Notes: a model not told the origin generated them from the letters alone. Counted from the first letter of the stretch, positions 1 to 12,123 are shown. The stretch: 64,000 nucleotides of DNA from Salvator merianae (GCA_003586115.2 QVOM02000042.1:75656176-75720175), one strand, 5' to 3'. A program made the numbers and translations.

Positions 1-51
1 TGGGCAAAATTTGAAATGTTTATTAGTATGGAATGGTCGATCCCCCCCTCC

Positions 52-90
52 CTTCTTTCTTCCTTCCTTCCTTCCTTCCTTCCTTCCTTC
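52..90. repeat. Pyrimidine microsatellite (TTCC)n
   Basis: Short tandem TTCC run following a C/T-rich stretch. It is a simple repeat with no coding meaning. The flanking 91-332 shows nothing recognisable. Confidence 0.9.
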
Positions 91-340
91 CAAATTAAGT
101 TGCCCTGGCAAACTGAACTTTTGGATGAAACAGGTTAACCTAATATATTCTTGTGGTGCTTAGTGAATGCTTAACAAGATCATTGGAAATGAAATTATGA
201 AATGGAATGAGCATGAGTATGAACATCTGAAATCAGGACAACCAAACTCTTTCAGTGATGGTACTCACTTAGATTTCCAAATTAAATTATGAAGACCAAC
301 TGCCTGATCCAGTGCATACTAACTCAGAAGCACAGCCCAC

Positions 341-1146
341 TAGGGGTGTGCACGAAGCTTCGTACCACCCGAATTTCGATCGAATTTCGTGATTTCATTC
401 CCTTCGCATCGAATGCGAAGGGCAACAGAAATCACGAAATCGAATTGCGAAGGTCCCTCAATTTTCGATGCATTTCGGGACCTTCGCAATTTGCCGCTGT
501 CTCATCCCCCTAGACTGACAGCGCGCGCGCTGACAGCCTAGGGTGAATCAGGCAGGCAGCGAGCGGAAGAGGAGAAAACTCAAGTTGATTTTTCTTCTCT
601 TCCGCTTGCCGTCTCATCTCCCTAGGCTGTCAGCACATGTGGGAGACGAAAGAAATCAACAGGAAGGAAGGGAGGGATTCCCTTCCCGGTGATTTCTCTG
701 CTCTCCCGCCAGCTCTCTGATTTACCCCACTCTGTCAGCGCGCACGCTGACAAGAGTAGGGTGAATCAGACAGCCGGCGGGAGACGAGAGAAATCAACAG
801 GAAGGAAGGGAGAGATTCCCTTCCCGGTGATTTCTCTCGTCTCCTGCCGGCTCTCTGATTTACCCTACTCTGTCAGCGCGCGTGCTGACAGAGTAGGGTG
901 AATCAGGGAGCCAGCAGCGAGCGGAAGAGGAGAAAAACTCAATGCGAAAAAAAGACCTTCGCCGCAAAGGTCTTTCCTTCGCGTTGAGTTTTCTCCGTTT
1001 CCGATGGGTCCCGTCGCTGCGAAGATTTTCGCATCGGAAACGAAAAGCGCCCTTTTCGCGCCTCTCGTTTTCGAGCAAAAACGAAGCCCCGGTGCTTCGC
1101 AGGGCTGCGAAGCGAAGAAGGGAAATTGCCTTCGTGCACATCCCTA
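341..1146. mobile_element. Non-autonomous hAT-type DNA transposon with perfect 8-bp TSD
   Basis: The element begins TAGGGGTGTGCACGAAG and ends with its near-exact inverted counterpart, CTTCGTGCACATCCCTA. It is flanked by an identical 8-bp direct repeat CAGCCCAC at 333-340 and 1147-1154. An 8-bp duplication and a TAGGG terminus are hAT hallmarks. No transposase is encoded. The ORFs inside are short, occur on both strands and follow internal palindromes. The interior is GC-rich and holds several related hairpins, for example arms 855-877 and 884-906, which pair with one mismatch around a 6-nt loop. The perfect TSD suggests a relatively recent insertion compared with related copies at 12750, 29864, 33343 and 40208. 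Confidence 0.9.
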
Positions 1147-1229
1147 CAGCCCACTGATTTCAGTGATCTTCCTCAAACCTCTGCCGCCTACCAGGAAGAT
1201 CAACACCATCAGAAAATGCACATAGAGAA

Positions 1230-1386
1230 ATTCTGCACTGGCCGGTATACCGGATCAGCAAGTACAGTGAGACTCTCCTTTCTGCATGTTGGTGCGGTCT
1301 AAAGGAGGCACCGCTTCCTCACACCAGTGTGAGGAAGGGAGGCTCCTTGTACACTTGCTGGTGCAATATACCAGCCAGTGTGGAAT
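1230..1386. mobile_element. Short foldback MITE
   Basis: The two halves are imperfect reverse complements: CACTGGCCGGTATA near the left end pairs with TATACCAGCCAGTG near the right end, and the centre is CTTCCTCACACCAGTGTGAG. It carries no ORF. No target-site duplication was established and the superfamily is not assigned. Confidence 0.65.
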
Positions 1387-2823
1387 GGCCCATAGTCACT
1401 CCATGTGTGCTTGAATTCTTACAGGGTGACATTACAGCTTAGAAACAGCCTTTCGTAATTTGTCACCTTCCAGCTCTTCAACAGGGTGTTTTGACTTCAC
1501 ACTCAGCCACGGTTTACTTCTCAAGCACACACCACGAATCTGAGAATGGGAACTTGTAATTAAACAAGATAAAATTCTTGCCACTCTAACCAACTCAGAT
1601 GTGGGAATATTCACATGCAGTTTGTGTAATGCCATTGCAACATTCATTTAAAACAGCAAGTAGGTATTATGTGCACACACAGTGGAAATGAACAAGCCTC
1701 TTCTTTTTGACTGAGGGGGCAAAGAAGGGGGTGTGGGTAGGAGAAAGTCCTCTACATTATCTGCATTTGAAAAGAAGTTTGCTTAGAAGGAATGATGTGG
1801 ATTTTAAAGATGCTGAAGCAACAGAGGCCCATTTACATCTCTGAATAAAAAGGGTGAGTGAACTTTGTAGTATGTTACTGTATGAAAGTGTTAGGTCAGC
1901 TGGAAGGGAAATATGGGGAATATATTACAAAGTGAAGTGGTTACATGTAATTACCAAGCGTAGTCAGCCAGAAGCTCCAAATAAAGAGGAAAGAGTGTAC
2001 TCTAAACACATCTTAATAATAGTCACCTCAAAGTGAATGGCAAAAGAAAGCTAAACAAAAATAAATCTCTTTGGTGCTGGAAGGACATGACAGGCCGGTA
2101 CATGGTCGGAACAGGGACTGCTGAATCCCATTAATCTTCCCGCTTGCCTTTGCAAAGATGACAGAAAAATAAACAAACAAAAATAGCCAGTCCTCAAACA
2201 TCAAAGGCAAGAGAGCTAAAATACGTTCTATTCCTTTACTTAACACAAAAAGAAAGGGCTATGTTTAGACAGCTTAGCAGATGTGTACGGGTTTTCAGGA
2301 AGATGGGGTTAGTTTGCCAGGTATGAAAGGAATTAAGGACTGTAAAAAGTAAAATTGCACAGCTGAGATACAGGCAGTTTATATTCACGTTTCAGCATCT
2401 TCTGTTTGAAAGCGTAGTAGGCTGGGCTTTACTCGTCTGTCAAGGTGAAACCGTCTTTTGATGTTGCCACTAGTAGATTACTTTGCTTGGCTATCTTTAC
2501 CCAGCAGATGTAGAAACCCTTGTCTATGACCTTTTGCTGGTAGAGTGGTAAAGTTTGTGACATAAAAAAGGACTAACACACCTTTGAACAACAATAACAA
2601 GGTACTTAAGTCAAAGATAGATTTTAAATAACAGAGTGAATGATCCAAGGGTCTGTTTGCACTTAGCGAGTGGTACATTTCAGGACGCTAGCTAGAATGC
2701 AGGATCCGCACTTGTAAACAGCCCCAGCTGACCCAAAAGCTACCAAAGCCCACCTGATGCTTACCTGAATCCAACCAGCTGTGGTCAAGTAAATTGTAGT
2801 CTCCAACCCGACTTGCACGATCA
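1387..2823. other. No gene seen
   Basis: AT-rich sequence with stops in all frames. ORFs are below about 75 codons with no recognisable motif. I see no repeat that recurs elsewhere in the window. Confidence 0.6.
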
Positions 2824-2824
2824 G

Positions 2825-3110
2825 ATGAGGATCAGGGAAGGTGCGTTCGCACCATTTCCGGGTTCAAAATGGTGGTGGGGTGGGCTGGTGCCAGTAGGGC
2901 CGCGCAGGTGCAGTCTGCCAGTTCACACCCCAGTTCGGACCTTGGGGTCCAGACCCTGGTGGCCTTTTCAGACACAGGTTCGAACACAGACCATCTGGGT
3001 TCAAACACAGACCCTCTGGGTTCAAACACAGCTACCGAACTAGCACGCTCCCATTCGCACTGTGTCCAGCACTGGTTGGCTTGAGGAGGGTTCCAGCACT
3101 GACAGGTGCA
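2825..3110. repeat. GC-rich MITE-like segment with 21-bp tandem repeats
   Basis: A GC-rich block that starts near GGTGCGTTCGCACC. It contains three tandem copies of a 21-bp unit beginning at about 2978, 2999 and 3020, each carrying a TTCRAACACAGA core. It abuts the foldback element at 3112. Wording similar to the segment at 39110-39300 suggests related mobile elements, but the boundaries are not certain. Confidence 0.5.
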
Positions 3111-3111
3111 A

Positions 3112-3292
3112 AGGCCCTTTCTGCACTGGGCCTTATTCTGGATTATATCCTGGAATAGGGACCTGCCTTCCACATGCTAGTGGAGACTATGGCAAGTCCT
3201 GGGTGAGCCCAACTGTAGTCTGCACCAGCCTGCAGATGGCAAGCTCGTGTTCTGCAATATAATCTCTAATAAGGCCCAGTGCAGAAAGGGCC
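3112..3292. mobile_element. Palindromic MITE, family B, copy 1
   Basis: The left end GGCCCTTTCTGCACTGGGCC and the right end GGCCCAGTGCAGAAAGGGCC are exact inverted repeats. The interior also folds (GGATTATATCCTGG against ATATAATC). Three other copies lie at 5720, 24792 and 51097. There is no coding capacity, and no clean target-site duplication could be read. Confidence 0.85.
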
Positions 3293-5337
3293 AATGTTCC
3301 CTCTCCGTACCCGAACCTGACTGGCCTGAACTGTGCTAGTTAGACTGTTATACTGTCATAAGTGTGAACAGGCCTCAAGTTGCTGTCTAAATCAGTATAC
3401 ATAATACAGCATACAAGGTAAATAAAAGCACATCTCCCTGAATAGAAGGCCATTTCTGCACCTATCTCTTCTGGGCTGCTCCAGCTGGGCTATTTCTACT
3501 GAAGCAATCCACCTGTAGAACCAGTCCATATTGCCCAGAACCAGGCCATCCACATTTGGACAGCTGTTCTGGGACAGCCCCCACATCGGCCCCAAAGCTC
3601 GCATGAGCTTTGGAACCAGCTCCAAAGGCTCTGAAAATTAGGAATCAAAGTTTCTGGCCTTGGAGCCTCTGGGGGACACATTTCAGGAGTACAATTTGTT
3701 ACATTGCCTTTTTCTTTCCTCTGGAAGGAGCGACTTCTTTTCCCCTGATGAAACAGTGTTAGGATGAAGGCTCTCATTGCCCACGGCATCATACGTTTGC
3801 CTGAGCTGTTTATCTGAGTCCTATTATATATTCGTAGTGATGAAGGGAACATCTCTCTTTTTGCTGCCATGAATGCCCAGGGGCACATATCTGAGCATCA
3901 TATCTCCATTTTCAGTGGCATGACATACCCACTGAAATCTGTGACACTTGCTCAAAGCACCCAGGCCTGAGGACGCAAAATCACTTTCTCTCAAGAAATG
4001 CCCCATCCACTCCTTTGCCAGGCACCCACATGCACCAAAATGGTGATCAGGAAGCGCATGGTGACATAGCAGGACAAGTGCTTCTATGGAGGCACCCCCC
4101 CCTTATGGCCATGGGGGCAAGGGCTTAAAGGAATTGTGGATTAATAGCTGTTTTGAAAAACCTTATAAGACCCTCACAGATCAGGGTTCTCATATTTTTA
4201 ACAGTTGGGTACAGCAGGGAATTTTGTCAGGTACTTCCTGTATTTCAACTACATCAGTTAAGAATCTTTTTCTTAAACAATTGTTGAAATTGTGTGAACA
4301 TAGACCAGGCAGCCCTAAATAAATAGCAGTATTGGGGGAGTTCACTTCCTCAATTCTATTCCTTCACAGTTGTACTGTTTTATGATTTCCATATAGAACA
4401 GTTTGTTTTATTACTTATATAAGTAATAAGCAAGTCCCTTGAATTCTTACTGGAGTGTTACCACAAAGCTAGGTAGCCTAATAAAGGAATGTTGTAATGA
4501 TAAACCACATCATAATCTTTCTTTGTGATTAACTGCTACTATTGCAATTAAGGAAAAAATACTTAGCAGTGGTCTTGATAATTTCCATTCCAAAGGACCC
4601 TCCCCACTTTTTTGAAATTACAATGTCCGTGTAGCCAAATTCTCAGCAATGTTTCCTCGCTAACTTTAACTACATTTCTTGTTTATATAACAGTCCTGCA
4701 TGGGAATATAAATGAAATAGATTATGATGATAATAATTGTAGGAATAGTTCAACAGCAACAATAAATAAAATGATTTCCTCCCAGCTTGGACCAGGAACA
4801 TAACTGAGGTGGGGTGGGCTCTCATATTAGACATATTGGGACCAAAAACATCCTAAAGAATCTGCAAGCTCAAATGTCCCAAAATCCCACTTCACCTCTG
4901 CTTTGCTTCCTGGACCAACAGCAAAGAGTTGAACTTGCTCAGTGATAGTTATACTGCTCTTTACTTCCTTTTCTTTCCTTATATATAGACACTATCAACT
5001 CACTTACCAATTACATACATGAACAAATAAAACCTCATCTCATTTCCACATAGAAAGAGCAGCTTGGGAGAGAATTTAGACCATTCACTGAGAAAACATT
5101 ACAGTAGAGGGAGAAAAAACAAGCAAGTCCTCTTCACTGCCATGCTTCAGATATAATCCTGCTCCTCCTCCCCTTCAAAAGACATTCTGAGGGATGGAAA
5201 CTCCAAGCAAGGAACCCCAGGATGTTGTCTAGTTCATTCTGTAATCACAGCAATTATATAACTCTGGCCTTCAGCTGACAGAGAAAATATAAGGCCATTA
5301 TGACTGCTCTATGGTGTAATTGCCACATGTGTCCATG
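3293..5337. other. No gene seen; one perfect 22-bp palindrome
   Basis: Unique-looking AT-rich sequence without a supported gene. ORFs reach at most 130 codons and carry no motif. The only notable structure is a perfect self-complementary 22-mer at 4408-4429 (TTATTACTTAT and its complement). Confidence 0.55.
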
Positions 5338-5700
5338 GCAATCCCACCATAGCTCCTCTATGTCCCCCCTAAAAGGTGCAATAGCCTATCATTGGAAAAC
5401 CCAATACTGATGGCGGGTTTTCCTGAAATGGCATTATAACTTACCTTCTAGCCAGAGCCGCCATCGTTGCTCTGGCCTCCATGCATGTGCAGTGCCCAAA
5501 ACATGTGGCTGTGCATGCACAGTAGTGGTGATGTGAGCATCCGGGTATTTCATACTGGCGAAATACCCAGATGTGCGCATCAGTAAAATACGCACAAATG
5601 GTGCGAGCCCCAGGCAACAAGCAAATATTCCGGAGGGGCTTTTACCTGGAATATCACTTGCTGCCACAATATTTGAGTGGGATCTGGAGCTGCCCATAAT
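5338..5700. mobile_element. MITE, family D, copy 1
   Basis: Shares an ordered series of blocks with 18040-18470 (opposite orientation) and 54370-54770: a GGCAATCCCACCATAG block, a CTTACCT...TAGCCAGAGC block, a GCATGCAC block, a paired GGTATTTCA/GAAATACC hairpin, and an end block near GGAATATCACTTG. The three interspersed copies show it is a repeat. The superfamily is unknown and no protein is encoded. Confidence 0.75.
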
Positions 5701-5719
5701 GCAGCATGTATTATATAAA

Positions 5720-5842
5720 GGGCCCTTTGTATGCTAGGCCTTATTCTGGAATGAGGGCCTGCCATAGTCTGTATTAGCATGCAGATGGCAGGCTCCTTTT
5801 CCAGGATATATCCCAGAACAAGGCCCAGTGTGGGAAGGACCA
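5720..5842. mobile_element. Palindromic MITE, family B, copy 2 (shortened)
   Basis: Begins GGGCCCTTTGTATGCTAGGC and ends with AGGCCCAGTGTGGGAAGGAC, matching the ends of the copies at 3112 and 51097 with several substitutions. The first interior arm is partly deleted. Confidence 0.75.
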
Positions 5843-6831
5843 AGGTTTTATAAACACTAATGATTTTACTGCTGCTACTGGCATTACTTTAACTATGTTT
5901 CCCCATTCTGCTGCAGAGTTATATCTAGTTGTCAGCTCAGCTGCTGAATGAATTGTATTGGAATTCATGATTGTATCTGCCATTATGTCATTTTAAAAAC
6001 ATGAATGGTTTTGAAAGATTGGCATTCTTTGTCCTCCTGATCACAAGTAATGACTACAGTTATTGGAAAACATCAGTACAAAGGTGTGGGTTATAGTACT
6101 TATGTCCTGCTTTTTTCTATTTAGATACTGTAAGACAATGCTGAACAAGGTAAACCTTTGGTCTAATCTAAGCTAGCCAACAAACAAACCCAGCATGTTT
6201 CTTCTGATGTTCCACTAATTAGAAAGACAAATATCAAGGGCTGGATATCAAGTCTATTTTATGAGTTCCTCTATGATATCAGTAGTGCTCCAGCCGAAAG
6301 CCTAGATTTAGATATTACCAGGGTACATATGTTTCAGCTGACTATTTGCATTAATTCAGCTGTAAAGGACACAATAAACATTTTCCTCTCACTGCTGTTC
6401 TACGTGATTAGACATTTCTATGTACTTGATATGTTAGAACAAAACTGAACAAAAACATTTTGCTGATTCCATTTTTTTAAAAAAGAAATATCCTTGAGCG
6501 TCTGCAGTTTCAGATTTTAAACTCAACTAATCAAGGTGACATCATAAATTTCCAAGGATGTCTGCTCATGCAGTCTCTGTAAATACACTACTTTGGAATA
6601 AACACCCTTTTTTTTAGTAAAAAGGGCTTTTTTAGGGTAAATACTGCAAATCAGCTTCTGTAACCAGAAATGATGAGAGAATGGTGCTTTATTGCAACAC
6701 GCTGGCCAGAGAAGGATTTAAAAAGCCTGACAGCGCACATTTGTGGACCTTTGCATTGGTGGTGGGAAATTCTTTTAGAAAGTGGCATGTAGATTGCCCA
6801 GCAACTGCAGTTGGAATGAAGTGTGACAAAG
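5843..6831. other. No gene seen
   Basis: AT-rich, stop-rich sequence. No repeat or coding motif was recognised. Confidence 0.55.
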
Positions 6832-6948
6832 GTGGCATCCAGACTTCACTTACTTTTTCTGCTCTATTTGGATAGTCCAGAATAAAGCAGTCAAGGAGTG
6901 CTTTACTCCAGAATATCCAACTAGAGTGAAAAAAGTAAGATGCCTTAA
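6832..6948. mobile_element. Stem-loop MITE, family H, copy 1
   Basis: Two 41-bp arms (6849-6889 and 6899-6939) pair with about six mismatches around a 9-nt loop. The outer sequence GGCATCCAGACTTCACTTAC resembles the end of the element at 10961-11087, so this is a dispersed family. Confidence 0.75.
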
Positions 6949-8384
6949 AAATATCATTGGAAATGAATTGAAGGCTAATGTGTTATGTGTCTTGGTTACA
7001 CTCTAGTTTGATCCAGAACGACCCTTTCTACTTGTGTAGCTAGCATCTACAGTGTGTGGGTGCACATGTTTTTTAAATTAGCCCCAGTGTACTGGGCCCA
7101 ATGTCAGTCCAGTTCTTGGTGCTGAGCTCATTTACAAATGATGAAGTTAGTAGTAATTCTTGAGGTGGGAAGGGGATACAAGTTGCTCTGAACATTTCAA
7201 GACCTAGCCCTAGGTTTGCCAATATGTATCTGGCTAGGCACTGTTAAAAGGCATGTATAAAATTCAGTAGCTATTCCTCCTGGTTTAAGCCAGCAAGGCT
7301 TTTTTTAAATTTGAAAAGTTTTTTAAATCAACTGGTAGCTATAGGAGAGCAATACTGAAGCATTCTGCACATAAGTTGCACAGAACCAGCATTTGGAGAC
7401 ATCGAGTATCTACCAGTACGCTAAACCAAGGGTCCCCAACTGATTATAAATTTTTACCTCATTGACTATTGTTTTCTTGTCATCAGGTAAGAATTTCCTA
7501 CAGGCAGAGAAAAGGGCTCACATACTTCATGTACAACCAACACAAGTTACACTTCTCAACGGAGCAGTGGAGCACATCTGACTAAAGTCAACAAAATTAT
7601 TCACATGCTTAAAGTTAAGTGTGTGTTTAAATGCTCTGCCGGGCTAAATCACAGTAACTCATTTCCTCCCTATCTTCCCACACAGGCCTTTTCAAATAGT
7701 ATGGTTCCTCCCCCTGACCCAAAAAAGTCATTTCAGCAAAATCAAAATAGGATAACCCAGAATCACAGGCTCTCACCTATGAATGATTAACACAGATTAA
7801 TGCTAAAAGGATTTGGTAAAAGTGTTTTTGTTGGGCCGTTAGGCATCTTGTAGTCTCATATCCACTCTTCCCCATCCATACACATGGCTGTTAAATTTCA
7901 TGGCCATTTAACTAGCTGTGGCTGCCATACACAAAATCTTATAGCTGTCAAGAGACCTATTATACCCCATGAGTGAAGTTTTTCCAGCATCCTTTTCCTC
8001 ACTGATATGGAACCTGGTTGACGAAGGAGCTCTGAAATTTGGCTGTTGCTAAGCAACCAATTGACAAATAAGCCAGTAAGATTGGAAAGTGTCCTATTGC
8101 TTCCATCTCTTTCCTTGGATTAGCGTATTTTGTGACTACGAGAAGAAATAGGTGGATATAATACCTTAAGGCAATGAAAGGGGAAATGTAAATGATTCAG
8201 AAAATGAGCTGGATGCTTGCTCCCGTGATGTCACTGGTGTGATCAGCACCCTACATGCATGCCTGGCAATCATTTTGGATCTGGTTTGACCCTGCACATG
8301 CACGGTGGCCATTTTCAAAGTGGCAGATCATGGGAGCTTTTGTCCAGAAGAGTTAAGTCCTTTCACTTTACAATAAAACCCAGG
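6949..8384. other. No gene seen; RFX-like palindrome
   Basis: No supported ORF. A 13-bp inverted motif GTTGCTAAGCAAC at 8045-8057 followed by CCAAT resembles an RFX X-box next to a CCAAT box. No gene lies nearby and the function is unproven. Confidence 0.4.
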
Positions 8385-8505
8385 TTGGGTGTTGATTTTT
8401 CTGCAATAATGATATTGTGGGATATCACCCCAATATCCTGGGCATCTGTGGCAATCACAACATAGCCCTGAGATAATGCCGTGTTTTACACCTTGTCTGG
8501 ATGCA
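8385..8505. mobile_element. MITE, family C, fragment
   Basis: Contains the blocks TTTTTCTGCAATAATGATAT, GATATCACCCC, ATCTGTGGCAATCACA and a terminal TGTCTGGATGCAGCC. The same ordered blocks occur at 20430-20592, 27935-28120 and 38035-38170. There is no coding sequence. Confidence 0.65.
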
Positions 8506-8639
8506 GCCATCCTTTTGATGACACTGCTTCATACTATAAATATGTAAAGACATATTTTTGAATGTTTAAAACTAAAAACTAAAATTTCCCTGTGTATGGG
8601 AAACTAATATGTTTGCGGGAATAAAAACAAGAATTGGAG

Positions 8640-8728
8640 TATAAAGCAGCAAGAGAGATCCTGAAAGCACAGGTGGCAAAGTCTTATAAAGCAGCAAGAG
8701 AGATCCTGAAAGCACAGGTGGCAAAGTC
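8640..8728. repeat. 45-bp tandem duplication
   Basis: Copies 8640-8684 and 8685-8728 are essentially identical and both start TATAAAGCAGCAAGAGAG. This is a local replication-slippage type duplication. Sequence up to 9269 shows nothing further. Confidence 0.9.
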
Positions 8729-9269
8729 GGTAGAGTAAAAATGGAGGGAAGGAGCAGAAAAGCCAGCAAGAAGGGCAGTAGGGTAGAAGAAACGCAGGGA
8801 TTGACTAAGTCAACAGAAGAGAAGGCTGCAGGTAGGGCAAGAAAGTACTAGCAAGTCAAGGTGAGTGAGCAAGACAGTGAGGTGGATAGGAAACCCCTCC
8901 TCAATAGTATTATGGAGAGGGCAAAGCAATCTTTGATAGGATCTGGGCTTCAACATCAGGTGGCCCACACCCAGGAGTGTGGGATTATGTTCCACACTGT
9001 GTGTGACTCTGGAGTCTCAAAGGACCACTGCTGTGCCTGAACACCACAAACAGCAGCCAAAAAACATGTGCAGAATCAATGCTGAGGAACAGAATTGTAG
9101 GCAAACATCTAGTATATTTGGGGGAGCAACTCCTGGCTATGCACATATTAACATGATGACCAGGGGCATCCTGGCAAGACAACTTCAGGACAGTTATAAT
9201 AGGAGACCTCTGAAAAAAGACAGTATGGATAATGCCATGATAGGCAATAGCTGTGTTAGATAAAAACAT

Positions 9270-9588
9270 GGGGCGTTTTCGCACTTATCATCTAAGAATG
9301 GGATAATTAAGGTGGTATTGACCATGCAGGGTGGACACTGTCCACACTTTGTGGCCCTAGTACTTGCCTGAAGCAGGCTACCAGCATTCACGGTGCAGAT
9401 GCTCGTAACCTTGCCTGATGCTTACCATGCAATTGAGCTTTGAGGCTCGTACAGGCCCTGGGCTGGAGCAGCATTGTTGTGCAGATGGTGCTGTTCCAAA
9501 CCAAGCCTTGCTGTATTCCAGACCAGAGGACTTTGCGTGATCCAGATCCACTGGTTCAGATCACGGCAAGGTAAGTGCAGAACAGCTC
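9270..9588. mobile_element. Composite MITE with GGGCC...GCACTTA-type ends
   Basis: Starts GGGGCGTTTTCGCACTTATC and ends near GGTAAGTGCAGAACAGCTC, so the termini are loosely inverted. The left half resembles 25748-26166 (GTGGACACTGTCCACAC block) and the right half resembles the 3' half of 31587-32111 (GGTCCAGA...CTGGTTCAGA blocks). It is probably non-autonomous. The boundaries are approximate. Confidence 0.6.
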
Positions 9589-9789
9589 TTAGATGGAGGA
9601 TAAATTGGCAAGCAAGTGAGGGAGAGGAACAGAGCAAGTGAGCAAGGAATAACTTGAGTGAATTTAGGGAGGAGAAGGAAAAAGGATAAGTGGAGAAGGC
9701 AGTAAGTGGAGTGATGAAGATAAAGCAAGCAAAGGGGCTTGAAGTGGAACGGAGAAGTTGTCCCACTGCATACAGATAATTTAAGGGGC

Positions 9790-10037
9790 CATCTACACTT
9801 ATGTTTTAATCCACATTCATTCCACCCTCTGAGTTACAGTAGATAATGTGGAAGGAAAACAGCTTGTCACTTCACCAATGTGTTTTCTACACATTGGTGA
9901 AGTAACAAGCTGTTTTCCTTCCACATTATCTACTGTAACTCAGAAAATTCACCTTTGGGTTAGATAATGCAGAAAGAAAATGGCTCATCACTTTGTTGAT
10001 GTGTTCTTTCATTCAAATGTGGATAAAAACATACACA
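9790..10037. mobile_element. Foldback MITE with near-perfect hairpin, family I, copy 1
   Basis: Carries a 54-bp inverted repeat (9829-9882 and 9890-9943) that differs at one position and has a 7-nt loop. A third, diverged version of the arm follows at about 9960. The outer sequence (CATCTACACTTATG) recurs in the diverged copy at 12124-12345. Confidence 0.8.
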
Positions 10038-10960
10038 TAGCTGGGCCCCGTGTGGCACAAGAAGAAGAAACCATTCACCACACTCTGGTAAAAATAAGCA
10101 GATCTGTCACTTGCTTAGGCCCAGAGTAAAAACTTAACAAATGCTATAAGCTTTGAAGCAGAATGTGCTAAGATAACAGATTGATCCATTCAAGAGTGTG
10201 TTTTGGAATTTGGTGTGAATCATGAAGCAATAATAACTTAAAACTGTTTTGGGTAAAGCAAAATGGATATGGCACAAGAGGAAATCTTGAATTACGCTGG
10301 CATAAAGATGAGAATGGGTAACCTGAGAGATCTCCAATCATTTCCTTCCTCAGTCTAACATTCATTTATATTAACTAACCAGAGCAGCACACAGGAGCTT
10401 AGGGAATTGTCTGCAACTTTAAAATGGCTTTTTAAATCCCATCAAAGATTATGTTTGCCCCCCCATGGATTCTGACCCAGATTTCATCCATTTCGTTGTC
10501 ATCATAAAGGATTTAATGACAATGTAATAGCTAGCAGGGGAGTTGGCAATAAAATGTATTTGCCTGTCCTTAGCACCTTCAAGCACACAGAAAGTGTTAA
10601 ATATAAAACCTATGACTTCACAGATTTGGCAGGGAAACATCATTTTCTGTTACAGACAACAGCGCTCTGCTTCTGACCTAACATTTAATAAAGTGAATGA
10701 GAATTATATTTTCCATTCTTTCCACATACAAAATTGCTTTTAAACAAGCACTGAATTCCAGGGATTCACTTGGAATTCTGTGGAATTGACAACAATTATG
10801 GGATCTAGGACCAGACAGTACTGGATTGCCCCAATGTAACTATGTGAAAGGTTGCAGCTTTAACCACATAATTAATTCTCCCATTTACAGTCAGTGGGCT
10901 AAACCTGCACCATCTTCACTGCAGTCTGCCAGGTATATCCAAAGAGCAGAACCAGGCAGC
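10038..10960. other. No gene seen
   Basis: AT-rich sequence. ORFs are below 70 codons on both strands and no repeat was recognised. Confidence 0.5.
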
Positions 10961-11087
10961 ATCCAGACTTTGCTTATTTACTCCATTATATTTAGATATT
11001 CCAGAATAAAGCATGGATACTCTAAAATATCCATGATCGATTCTGGCATATCTAAATATGGTGGAATAAAGTAAGTGATGTCTGGAT
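10961..11087. mobile_element. Stem-loop MITE, family H, copy 2
   Basis: Starts ATCCAGACTTTGC and ends GTGATGTCTGGAT. The two arms contain TTTAGATATTCCAGAAT and its near complement ATTCTGGCATATCTAAA. A smaller inner hairpin uses CATGGATA and TATCCATG. It is related to the copy at 6832. Confidence 0.75.
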
Positions 11088-12123
11088 ACAGACCCAGTTA
11101 AATTTTATAAGTGTGTATGGTTCCCAAGCTCATCAAGGAGGGTCAGAACAAATGGGAATAATTATTTATTTATTTACAGTACTACATTTATTGATTATCC
11201 TACACTGGTAATAATTTAGGTGCAGCAAAATCTTAATGAAGATCAATGCAAAGCAAAACCTAAAATAGCAAAGCAATGATGTAGTGACCTGAAGGTTACT
11301 GTCCCAGTCTTGGATAGAACCCAGGGACCCAGGCAAGCTAGTATTCATAGAGATTATTAGTCAAGATCTGCGCTCATGCCATAAGTAACTGTTGTGGAGC
11401 TCATGCCTGGACCAGAAAAAGTGTTTTGGGTCAGGAAGGCAGTGAGTGGGGTGAAGCAGGCTAGTGAATGTCTGTTTGATGCCCACACTAGCCCAGCCTG
11501 GTTTCAATGCCAAGGAACAAACGGTCCCCAGTCTTGAAGTTGCAGGGAAGGGACATTCTTCTGTGCCCATGGAAATGGCCCCAGAAGTGGTCCATCTTCC
11601 AGAGCTTAGGGAAATGTACCAGATACTAAAATGGGCTGTGGGCCATTTGCGCAATCACTGCCTGTCTGTATAACAGTGGTGGGAATTAGGAACTGGGACC
11701 CAGTATGGGCTGTTCATGGGCTGCTTTTAAGTGGCCCCTCACTAGAGTGTTCCTGGGTGCAGATTATGTATTCAAGAGAGGAGCAGGGGCAGGGGCAAGG
11801 TGTGTCCTTCTATGTTGCAGATATCCCATGCCCTGCACACATCTGGAATGGTGCAGATGTTCCCTTACTGGCTCCAGACTCTAACCTCACATCTGTACAG
11901 TGTCATTTGATTCTCATGATAAAAAAAGTGCCATCCATGTGTTGACTGCACCATGATCAGATCACTTCACCTAGTGGGGACATAGAGTTGTTAAAATACC
12001 TGGGGTGGATTGGGGGGTCACAGCAAAGTATAAAAAATAGTAAAGGTGATGAATTACAGGCAGGATTGTAGTTAGGATTGTAATTACTGTGTTACCCTGC
12101 ACCTGAATCCCAATCTGCAGCAT
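11088..12123. other. No gene seen
   Basis: Moderately GC sequence at 11380-11950 with ORFs up to 104 codons. None has a recognisable domain, and the region has no repeat partner in the window. Confidence 0.5.
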
